NCBI GenBank assembly: GCA_030616465.1
Contig: JAUWXH010000017.1
Location: 1 to 11,562, forward strand
Length of the DNA stretch: 11,562 bases
Reading direction: 5' to 3'
Source: Planctomycetota bacterium
GTDB taxonomy: Bacteria; Planctomycetota; Phycisphaerae; UBA1845; Fen-1342
Shown piece by piece: positions 5,959 to 11,562 of this stretch; the stretch's first letter is position 1, and every line of letters starts with the position of its first letter. A model generated the notes under the pieces. That model saw nothing but the letters and a program-made list of their open reading frames with translations, had not been told where the DNA came from and did not search any database. The position numbers and the translations under genes are program-made.

Positions 5959-7632
5959 TTGTACAAGCTGTTCCTGACACTCCGCTACCTGCGCAAACGC
6001 CGCATCGCTTATTTCGCGATCGCCGCGGTCACGTTGTGCGTGGCGATGGTGTTGATTGTGATGTCGGTGATGGGCGGGTGGCTGGAGATGGTGAAGCTGC
6101 GCGCCCGCGGTCTGCTAGGCGATGTCATCGTGGACAACAAGGCCTTCCAGGGCTTCCCGCTTTACGAGGAATTCATCGACGAGATCAGCGGCTGGCCGGA
6201 GATCGTCAAGGCCACACCGCTCGTCTACTCGTACGGCCTGTTCCAGTTCAGGCAGACCCTGCGGGACGGCACGACCCAGGTGATACAGGACGGCATGGCG
6301 CGGGTGGTGGGCCTGCGGCTCGAAGACGTGTGCGAAATCAACGCGTTCAAGGAGGGGCTGTTCTACGAGAAGCACTATCCGGGGACGACCCACCTCGGCG
6401 AGCAGCAGCAGCCGCTGATCGGGTATGACCTGGCGGGCGATCCGATACCGCTGAAAGACGAGGATGGGGCGATCTTTGGGTACCGCCGGCCGATCCTGCC
6501 GCCTGCGTATCAGGCCGCGCTGGCAGAGAGTCAGGCCCAGGATGTCGTCGATACGGAGTCGGCGGAAGATGAGAACGCCCGCTTTCTCGAGGAGCTCGGA
6601 GTTCCGCCGATGCCGGGCGTGTACAGGATCGTGGACGACTTCGGGCCGCCACGCATGGCCGGTGACCCGCGGCCTGGGCTGATCCTCGGTCGCGATATCG
6701 TGGCCAAGCGGCATTCCGACGGGCGCCACGAGCGCCACTACCCGCGCGGCAAGATGGTGACACTGACGCTCTGGGCGACCGCCGGCCACTCGGTCGATCC
6801 GTTCCCGATCAAGCAGCCCTTCCGGTATGCGGATGATTCGTACACCGGCATCTTCGAGATCGACTCGCAGTACGTGTACTGCGATTTCGACCACCTACAG
6901 AAGCTGCTGGAGATGGATGAGGCCGACCGGATCGATCGGGAGACCGGCCAGGTCATCGGCAAGGCGCCCGCGCGCTGCTCGCAGATTCAGATCAAGATCA
7001 CCCAGCGAGTCGATGGGAAGCCCGTCGATCCCGTCGCGCTTTGCCGACGGCTCGAAGAGCTCTACCACAGCTATCTCAGCGACGAGCGCTTCCAACTCGA
7101 TCTGACCGAGCGGAAGCTGATCACGCGGGTCGAGGCGATGACCTGGCAGGAATCGCAGGCCCACATCATCGTTCCGGTCGAAAAGGAGAAGATCCTGGTC
7201 ACGATCCTTTTCGGCATCATCTCGCTGGTGGCGGTCGCGCTGATCCTGTGCATCCTGTATATGATCGTGCTGCAAAAGACGCGCGATATCGGGGTCATCA
7301 AGAGCATCGGCGGTTCGTCGGGCGGGGTGGCGGCGATCTTCATCACCTACGGTGCCGCCGTCGGCATCGCCGGCGCCGTCCTCGGGACAATCCTCGGGTC
7401 GCTGGTCGTCCACTATATCAACGACCTCCAGGACGCGCTGATCTGGTTCCACCCCTCGTTGCGCGTGTGGGATCCGGCAGTCTACTCGTTCGACACGATC
7501 CCCAGCGAAGTCCGTACCGTTGACGCGGTCTGCATCGTGGCCGTGGCGATCCTGGCTTCGACGGTCGGCTCGGTGGCCGCGGCCTGGCGGGCCGGGACAA
7601 TGCAGCCGGTGGAGGCGCTGCGGTATGAATAG
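5959..7632 (+). CDS. FtsX/LolC-E-like ABC transporter permease, 557 aa
   Basis: This is the membrane subunit of an ABC system of the lipoprotein-export/MacB type, in the inner membrane. The N-terminus MYKLFLTLRYLRKRRIAYFAI is the amphipathic entry typical of LolC/LolE-like permeases. Span 1 is at residues 17-39. A very large periplasmic domain follows (about 40-408), about 370 residues and longer than in LolC or LolE of proteobacteria, which total about 400. The C-terminal FtsX domain has spans at about 412-435, 452-480 and 522-545, with the cytoplasmic coupling segment KTRDIGVIKSIGGS. It ends MQPVEALRYE, as many FtsX-family proteins do. The start is TTG at 5959. An in-frame TGA lies only two codons upstream, and AGGGA is about 10 nt before it. 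The stop codon lies inside a dispersed repeat. The LolD-like ATPase begins 48 nt downstream, so the two probably form one transporter. The cargo cannot be read from the sequence. Confidence 0.88.
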   Translation: MYKLFLTLRYLRKRRIAYFAIAAVTLCVAMVLIVMSVMGGWLEMVKLRARGLLGDVIVDNKAFQGFPLYEEFIDEISGWPEIVKATPLVYSYGLFQFRQTLRDGTTQVIQDGMARVVGLRLEDVCEINAFKEGLFYEKHYPGTTHLGEQQQPLIGYDLAGDPIPLKDEDGAIFGYRRPILPPAYQAALAESQAQDVVDTESAEDENARFLEELGVPPMPGVYRIVDDFGPPRMAGDPRPGLILGRDIVAKRHSDGRHERHYPRGKMVTLTLWATAGHSVDPFPIKQPFRYADDSYTGIFEIDSQYVYCDFDHLQKLLEMDEADRIDRETGQVIGKAPARCSQIQIKITQRVDGKPVDPVALCRRLEELYHSYLSDERFQLDLTERKLITRVEAMTWQESQAHIIVPVEKEKILVTILFGIISLVAVALILCILYMIVLQKTRDIGVIKSIGGSSGGVAAIFITYGAAVGIAGAVLGTILGSLVVHYINDLQDALIWFHPSLRVWDPAVYSFDTIPSEVRTVDAVCIVAVAILASTVGSVAAAWRAGTMQPVEALRYE

Positions 7633-7660
7633 CGAATTATGAATGGCGAATAGCGAATTG
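7627..7660 (+). repeat. GAATAGCGAATT direct repeat over a stop codon
   Basis: GAATAGCGAATT occurs exactly at 7627-7638 and 7648-7659, 21 bp apart, with a GAATGGCGAAT variant (7641-7651) between and overlapping. This AT-rich word is a familiar dispersed repeat of environmental bacterial genomes. Its first GAA and TAG are the last codon and stop of the permease gene, so the repeat now terminates that frame. It fills most of the short gap before the ATPase gene, which lacks a visible Shine-Dalgarno sequence. Confidence 0.65.
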
Positions 7661-7680
7661 AAGATTGCAGTCCGCTCAGC

Positions 7681-8469
7681 ATGAATACAGCCCCTGGCAT
7701 TCAATCGGAGAGTTCGACGCCGGCAAGTAGCGGTCCGCTACTCCGTGCCGAGGCGATCTGGAAATCCTACCCGATGGGTCGGACCGAGCTGCGCGTCTTG
7801 CGCGATTGCTCGCTTTCGGTGGCCGACGGGGAGTTCGTCGCGGTGATGGGCAAGTCGGGCAGCGGCAAGAGCACGCTGCTGCACATTCTCAGCGCGTTGG
7901 ACGTACCGCAGAAGGGGCAGGTGCACTTTGCCGGTGAGCCGGTCTTCGCCCCGCCGGTCAGTCGCCGCCTGCGCACCAGCATCACCGATGTTCTCTCGGC
8001 CGCCGAGCGACGACGCAACCACCTGCGGCGGACGCAATTCGGGTTCGTGTTCCAGTTTTACCATCTACTGCCCGAGCTGAACGTGCTGGAAAACGTGCTG
8101 ATCGCGCGGATGATCGATCCGTCGGTTCTGGCCTGGTGGTCGCAGGGGAGCGCGGCGCGGGGGGATGCCACCGATATCCTGAAGCGCGTCGGCCTGAGCG
8201 AGCGGCTGAAACACCGGCCGAGCGAGCTGTCCGGCGGGGAGTGTCAGCGGGTGGCGATGGCGCGCGCGCTGGTGCACAAGCCGAAGATCCTGTTTGCCGA
8301 CGAGCCGACCGGCAATCTGGACGCCGAGGCCGGGGCCAACATCATGGCCCTGCTCGCCGAGCTCCATCGCGAAGGGCAGACGATCGTGATGGTCACGCAC
8401 GATCCGGGCATAGCCCAACACGCCGACCGCATTCTGCACCTGGAAAACGGTCGCCTGCGTCCGGCGTGA
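7681..8469 (+). CDS. lolD: LolD/MacB-type ABC transporter ATPase, 262 aa
   Basis: This is the ATP-hydrolysing subunit on the cytoplasmic face of the inner membrane, partner of the permease upstream. Walker A is GKSGSGKST (57-65), the Q-loop Gln is 125 ([20 protein letters not shown]), the ABC signature is [15 protein letters not shown] (183-197), Walker B with catalytic Glu is [12 protein letters not shown] (203-214) and the H-loop His is 240 (VMVTHDPG). [18 protein letters not shown] is the LolD/MacB/FtsE style. Compared with E. coli LolD (about 230 aa) there is an N-terminal extension of about 20 residues. There are also two insertions: about 87-115 between the first strands and the Q-loop, and about 146-160 ([14 protein letters not shown]) before the signature helix. 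No Shine-Dalgarno sequence precedes ATG 7681, and no nearby in-frame alternative start exists. The symbol is by similarity; the cargo could differ from lipoproteins. Confidence 0.9.
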   Translation: MNTAPGIQSESSTPASSGPLLRAEAIWKSYPMGRTELRVLRDCSLSVADGEFVAVMGKSGSGKSTLLHILSALDVPQKGQVHFAGEPVFAPPVSRRLRTSITDVLSAAERRRNHLRRTQFGFVFQFYHLLPELNVLENVLIARMIDPSVLAWWSQGSAARGDATDILKRVGLSERLKHRPSELSGGECQRVAMARALVHKPKILFADEPTGNLDAEAGANIMALLAELHREGQTIVMVTHDPGIAQHADRILHLENGRLRPA

Positions 8470-8480
8470 GGGACGGCACG

Positions 8481-8494
8481 CGTCCGGCCGGACG
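8481..8494. other. Perfect 14-bp palindrome after lolD
   Basis: CGTCCGGCCGGACG is an exact palindrome 12 nt after the lolD stop and about 90 nt before the activator gene. It could form a short hairpin or be a dimeric protein-binding site. No T-tract follows, so it is a poor classical terminator. Confidence 0.35.
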
Positions 8495-8582
8495 ACACCT
8501 CGCTCGGCTTCTGTGGACAAGAACCGGGCAATCGCACACACTGCGTCCTCGACGCGATCGCCGCGAGGTGGGCCTGCTACCG

Positions 8583-9581
8583 ATGTCCGCCACGCTTGCT
8601 CCGTCCAGTCCCTTCGTTGCGGAACCGCTGATGCCGCCGGGAAAGACCAGCAACCTCTTCGGCCAAAGCCGGGCGATGCAACGGGTGCTCGATTTGTGTG
8701 CCCGTGTGGCCCCGACCCGGGCCACCGTGCTGATCGCCGGAGAAACCGGCACCGGCAAGGAACTGGTCGCCCGTTACATCCATCGACGCAGCATCCGCCG
8801 CGACAAACCGATGGTGGTCTTTCAGTGTGCCGCCTGTCCGGAGTCGCTGCTGGAAAGCGAGCTGTTCGGGCACGAACGGGGCGCGTTCACCGGTGCGATC
8901 CACGCGCGCTCCGGGCTGTTCGAGCGGGCCGACGGCGGGACGCTGCTGCTGGACGAGGTGGGCGACATCCCCGCCCTGGCACAGGCCAAGCTGCTCCGTA
9001 TCCTGCAAGAGCGGCGTTTTACGCGGCTGGGCGGCACGATCACGCACGAGTCGGACGTCCGCGTCATCGCCACCACACACCGGGATCTGCTCAAGATGGC
9101 CCAGCGGGGCCAGTTCCGCGAAGACCTGTTCTACCGGCTGAACGTCTTCCCGATTCGCATGCCGGCGCTGCGCGAACGACGCGAAGACATCGCGCCGCTG
9201 GCGACGCACCTGCTCGGAGCGGCGGCCCGCCAGAACCGCTGCCGACAGTCGGGCCTCACCGACACGGCCATGGCGCTACTGATCAGCTATCACTGGCCCG
9301 GGAACGTGCGCCAATTGCAGTCGGTGATCGAACGGGCCCTGCTGCTGTCCGGCGGCGAGCCGATCAGCGAGCGCCTGCTGCCGCCGGAGATCGTGGGCGG
9401 CTTCGTCCCGCCGGAGAAGGGCGAGACGGCCACCTCGCTGGCCTACGGGCAACGGCTGATGGTCGCCCGCGCCCTGTATGAAAACGGCTGGAACTTCAGC
9501 AAGGCGGCCCAACGGCTCGGCGTCTCGGTGCACGTCCTGCGCCAACTGACCGCCCGGCTGCAAATCCGGCGGTCGGACTGA
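8583..9581 (+). CDS. Sigma-54 activator, AAA+ with Fis-type HTH, no sensor domain, 332 aa
   Basis: This is a bacterial enhancer-binding protein that would use ATP to open promoters bound by RNA polymerase with sigma-54. Walker A is GETGTGKE (53-60). [15 protein letters not shown] (91-105) holds an intact GAFTGA loop for sigma-54 contact. Walker B is TLLLDEVGD (120-128). [22 protein letters not shown] (178-199) carries the arginine-finger region, and [15 protein letters not shown] (238-252) is sensor II. The C-terminal helix-turn-helix (302-328, [24 protein letters not shown]) is Fis-like but with an unusual recognition helix. Only about 22 residues precede the AAA+ domain, so there is no receiver, GAF or PAS domain. 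The length resembles PspF (about 325-330), which is controlled by a partner protein. ATG 8583 was taken as start. The binding site in front is weak (GAGGTGG, about 11 nt away). It follows lolD by 113 nt on the same strand. I found no -24/-12 promoter in the window. Confidence 0.88.
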   Translation: MSATLAPSSPFVAEPLMPPGKTSNLFGQSRAMQRVLDLCARVAPTRATVLIAGETGTGKELVARYIHRRSIRRDKPMVVFQCAACPESLLESELFGHERGAFTGAIHARSGLFERADGGTLLLDEVGDIPALAQAKLLRILQERRFTRLGGTITHESDVRVIATTHRDLLKMAQRGQFREDLFYRLNVFPIRMPALRERREDIAPLATHLLGAAARQNRCRQSGLTDTAMALLISYHWPGNVRQLQSVIERALLLSGGEPISERLLPPEIVGGFVPPEKGETATSLAYGQRLMVARALYENGWNFSKAAQRLGVSVHVLRQLTARLQIRRSD

Positions 9582-9599
9582 CCCCGATACATCGCTAAC

Positions 9600-9744
9600 C
9601 ACGAAGACACCAAGCTACGAAGGGGTGGAGCATACTGATCTGGTGCGCAGGCGCCCGACACGAGCAAGACACGCTCGCGTGTATGATGGCTCTCGTAGAC
9701 CCGGCCGCTCAGCTCGACCAACCGTGGCTCTTGGTGTCTTCGTG
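9600..9744. repeat. Inverted repeat of the CACGAAG family between convergent genes
   Basis: CACGAAGACACCAAG (9600-9614) is exactly inverted at 9730-9744, with 115 bp between. Looser CACGAAG-like similarity continues around both arms. The interior includes a small GAGC/GCTC stem and no coding frame I trust. The element lies in the 373-bp stretch (9582-9954) between the activator gene and the cytochrome gene, which converge. It could act as a two-way terminator, although that is inference. It is the same repeat family as the insert in lysS. Confidence 0.65.
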
Positions 9745-9776
9745 CCTTTGTGGTGGACCGTTCGGGCCGGCCGCTG

Positions 9777-9956
9777 CTACGGACAACCCTCGCCCCAGTG
9801 GGCCAGCAGGATGCCGAGGTCGGCGTGCTCGGTGTCGTGGTCGCCGGCCAGGTGGCGTTTGAGCCTGTGGTGTTTGGGCTGGTACTGATCGACGCCGTCG
9901 CGCGTGACCAAGTACAGATCCAGTGGATAGAGCGCCCCGGCCAGGCGCTGCGGATC
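9777..9956 (-). pseudogene. Out-of-frame dockerin-like C-terminal tail of the cytochrome gene
   Basis: Reading the minus strand from 9956, 59 sense codons run to a TAG at 9779-9777. Third positions are mostly G or C, as in real genes here. The frame has no ATG or GTG, and its first TTG lies inside it. It starts right at the TGA of the cytochrome, shifted +1. The translation begins DPQRLAGALYPLDLYLVTRDG and ends HLAGDHDTEHADLG then ILLAHWGEGCP. That ending resembles planctomycete dockerin-type I tails (typically DxNGDGxVDxADLGILLA-W), with two calcium-ligand positions changed (D to H, N to A). The simplest reading is that the cytochrome once ended with this tail and a one-base deletion cut it off, or that the base is a sequencing error. 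A separate gene is unlikely without a start. Confidence 0.6.
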
Positions 9957-11562
9957 AGAAGAAACCTTCGTGGTTATGACAACCCGCGGTCGTGCAGTTC
10001 ACGAACGGGAGCGGGTCGTGACAGCGCTCACACTCGGGAGACTCCATACCGAGTTTGTCCCGCCAGACATCCGCGTTATGGTGTCGCTGCCTCGGGTGGC
10101 GAACATGGCATTGGTCGCAAAAGCCGAACCATTCGGCCGCCGAATCATCGGTCAGAATGTCGGGAACGGTCGCCCCGTTCACCGACCGCTTGATCATCCG
10201 CACATTCTCGCTCGCGTGGGCCTCGTGGCAGTCAAGACAGCCGAGGAAATACGCGCCCCGGCTTGCGGTGTCGAAGGGCTCGGCGAGGGGCGAACCTGTC
10301 GGGCCTTCGGGCTCCGCTTCAGCGGATCCGTGTTTCTTGCTTGACCAGTCGATCGCCTCGAGATCACCCACCGCGTATTGATGACATGTCAGACACAGCG
10401 TGTTGTAGTCGGGTAATACCGCATCAGTCAGGAGAGAGTTCCCCTCCCCGTCGATGGGCAGCGCGTTGCCGGAAAGGTCCACCCCGGGCTCTCCCAAAAA
10501 GGGCGGCTGGTAGACTTTGCTCGAATCGTAATTGCCGATTTTCTCGTCCGCCGCATCTCCCCAAAGCTCACCCGTTCCGAACAGATTCACCGGAGTGTGC
10601 CCTGCCGCGGCCTCCCAGTACTTCCCGGTGCTCTGATGCACGCCGTGGCAGGACGTACACTCGAGCTCCTGCGGGCCGTTGCCAATGTCGAACTCGTGGC
10701 CTGCCGTGGAGTCATTCACCGGGTGGGCGGCATGCAGGCCGAACGCAGCTTCCACATTGTCGCCGAAGTTCTCGTACGATCCGTCGAACCAGCCGTTGGA
10801 AATCGCCTCGTTAATCACACCGCCGCCCGCGTGACAGCCGTAGCAGAAGCCCTCCTCTTCATTGACGTTGTCCGGGCCGGGAACGCCGTCCCAGGGCAGA
10901 AGCAGTTTCCGGAGGTTCGACCCGTGCCCGTTCCCGTGGCAATCCGTACAGACGTAGCCTGAATTGCTCGTGCCGCCCGTGGCGTGTGCGGACGCCGACC
11001 ACAGCCCTCCCCGCTCGATATCGGGCACGGTCTGACCGTCGCTGAACGGCCGGACGCCGCCACCGGCGGCCGCACCGTCGGCATCGTGGCAATGGCGGCA
11101 GAAGCTCTCCAGTTCGTCGGGAGTAGCCTCATCATACGTGTATATGATGTTGTTATCATCCGGGTCTTTGAGCCGGACGTGCCCGCGCTGGTGTCGGCTC
11201 ATGTCGTGACAGACCGTACAGTCCTGGTCCCGCACCGGCCCCTCAACATGGTGACTGACGTTTCCAAAGTCGGCGGGCTTGCTTCCGTCAGGTATGACCG
11301 CGCGCCGGCCGCCGGGTGGCACGTTATCACCGTTGTCCCACGCCTGAGCGTGACAACCAACACAGGTACCGCCGACCGGCTGGAAGCCGGCCTTGTGCAG
11401 GTGGCAGTCAGTGCAGGTGGAAGCGTCATTGTGCGGCGTGGCAGAGCCGTCATGGGTGTGGTAGTGGGTAGCGGTGTGGCAGACCTGGCACACGCCGTCG
11501 TGCGGCGCCGGCGCGCCGGCGGCGCAGCGGTTGGGGCCGCGGCGGGCGGGGAAGACGACGGG
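9955..11562 (-). CDS. Multihaem c-type cytochrome, 5' end outside window
   Basis: This is an electron-transfer protein expected outside the cytoplasm, in the periplasm or on the cell surface. The frame stays open to the window edge (a further 23 codons, PARRGPNRCAAGAP, before the GTG at 11493). The start and any signal peptide are therefore not visible, and that GTG is probably an internal Val codon. Counting from it, CXXCH haem sites are at 2, 27, 44, 92, 132, 182, 217, 279, 367, 419, 459 and 488. A CX4CH site (CTTAGCH) is at 500, giving 12 canonical sites and one atypical in 512 residues. Scattered His such as HNDAS, SHHVEG and GLHAAHP could be distal haem ligands. Sequence between sites is acidic and Gly-rich, as in extracellular multihaem proteins. 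It ends CHNHEGFF and TGA, after which a coding tail continues in another frame. The partner reductase or porin genes, if any, lie outside the window. Confidence 0.92.
   Translation of the reverse strand, partial: PVVFPARRGPNRCAAGAPAPHDGVCQVCHTATHYHTHDGSATPHNDASTCTDCHLHKAGFQPVGGTCVGCHAQAWDNGDNVPPGGRRAVIPDGSKPADFGNVSHHVEGPVRDQDCTVCHDMSRHQRGHVRLKDPDDNNIIYTYDEATPDELESFCRHCHDADGAAAGGGVRPFSDGQTVPDIERGGLWSASAHATGGTSNSGYVCTDCHGNGHGSNLRKLLLPWDGVPGPDNVNEEEGFCYGCHAGGGVINEAISNGWFDGSYENFGDNVEAAFGLHAAHPVNDSTAGHEFDIGNGPQELECTSCHGVHQSTGKYWEAAAGHTPVNLFGTGELWGDAADEKIGNYDSSKVYQPPFLGEPGVDLSGNALPIDGEGNSLLTDAVLPDYNTLCLTCHQYAVGDLEAIDWSSKKHGSAEAEPEGPTGSPLAEPFDTASRGAYFLGCLDCHEAHASENVRMIKRSVNGATVPDILTDDSAAEWFGFCDQCHVRHPRQRHHNADVWRDKLGMESPECERCHDPLPFVNCTTAGCHNHEGFF

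Noticed and set aside
8136..8582. Upstream extension of the sigma-54 activator frame
   Set aside because: It overlaps lolD in another frame and its translation is Arg/Ala-rich shadow sequence without a domain.
8470..8582. Sigma-54 (-24/-12) promoter before the activator gene
   Set aside because: I looked for TGGCAC-N5-TTGC-like sequence here and elsewhere in the window and found none.
9949..9963. Programmed +1 frameshift at TTC TGA in the cytochrome gene, in the style of prfB
   Set aside because: No Shine-Dalgarno-like stimulator or slippery CTT-TGA is present. A mutation or sequence error is simpler.
1..11562. tRNA or rRNA genes, integrase, transposase
   Set aside because: No cloverleaf arms, rRNA-like stretches or recombinase motifs were seen on either strand by eye. 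A covariance-model scan was not possible.

Overview
The window looks like a chromosomal segment of a Planctomycetota bacterium, probably a Phycisphaerae-like or uncultured lineage. This is inferred from several features: high GC; a membrane protein with the planctomycete-style CGYLLRGLPEPRCPECG zinc ribbon; a secreted protein resembling planctomycete STN-like proteins; a C-terminal segment ending ADLGILLAHWGEGCP that resembles planctomycete dockerin-type tails; and many short dispersed repeats between genes. No taxonomic marker was searched, so the assignment rests on pattern recognition.

Layout: 1-249 holds composite palindromic repeats. A small unknown gene (250-534, minus) and an exported STN-like protein (805-1704, minus) follow. 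The latter shares a divergent promoter region with lysS, lysyl-tRNA synthetase (1808-3406, plus). LysS carries an in-frame insertion of about 32 residues containing four 8-bp GCCACGAA units. Downstream lie a 66-residue hypothetical gene and then a decayed second copy of the lysS 3' end (3698-3789), left as a 92-bp frameshifted fragment. Next come a polytopic zinc-ribbon membrane protein (4002-5300) and a small two-helix membrane protein (5438-5731).

The middle of the window is a likely lipoprotein-export-type ABC transporter: a large FtsX/LolC-E-like permease (5959-7632) followed by a LolD-like ATPase (7681-8469). After these is a PspF-length sigma-54 activator without a sensor domain (8583-9581). 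The ATPase and permease should work together at the inner membrane. The link to the activator is positional only.

The right end, on the minus strand, is a multihaem c-type cytochrome (9955 to beyond 11562). It has 12 CXXCH sites and one CX4CH site in the visible part. Directly after its TGA stop, another 59 codons with strong coding bias continue in the +1 frame and end in a dockerin-like motif. This suggests a frameshift (mutation or sequence error) that removed the original C-terminal tail. The bases between this tail and the activator gene carry an inverted repeat of the same CACGAAG family as the insert in lysS.

The points most worth checking are the cytochrome tail frameshift, the repeat insertion inside LysS, the relic of a second lysS, and the way dispersed repeats contact gene ends. 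I see no tRNA, rRNA, CRISPR array, integrase or transposase. I did not find a clear novel multi-gene system.
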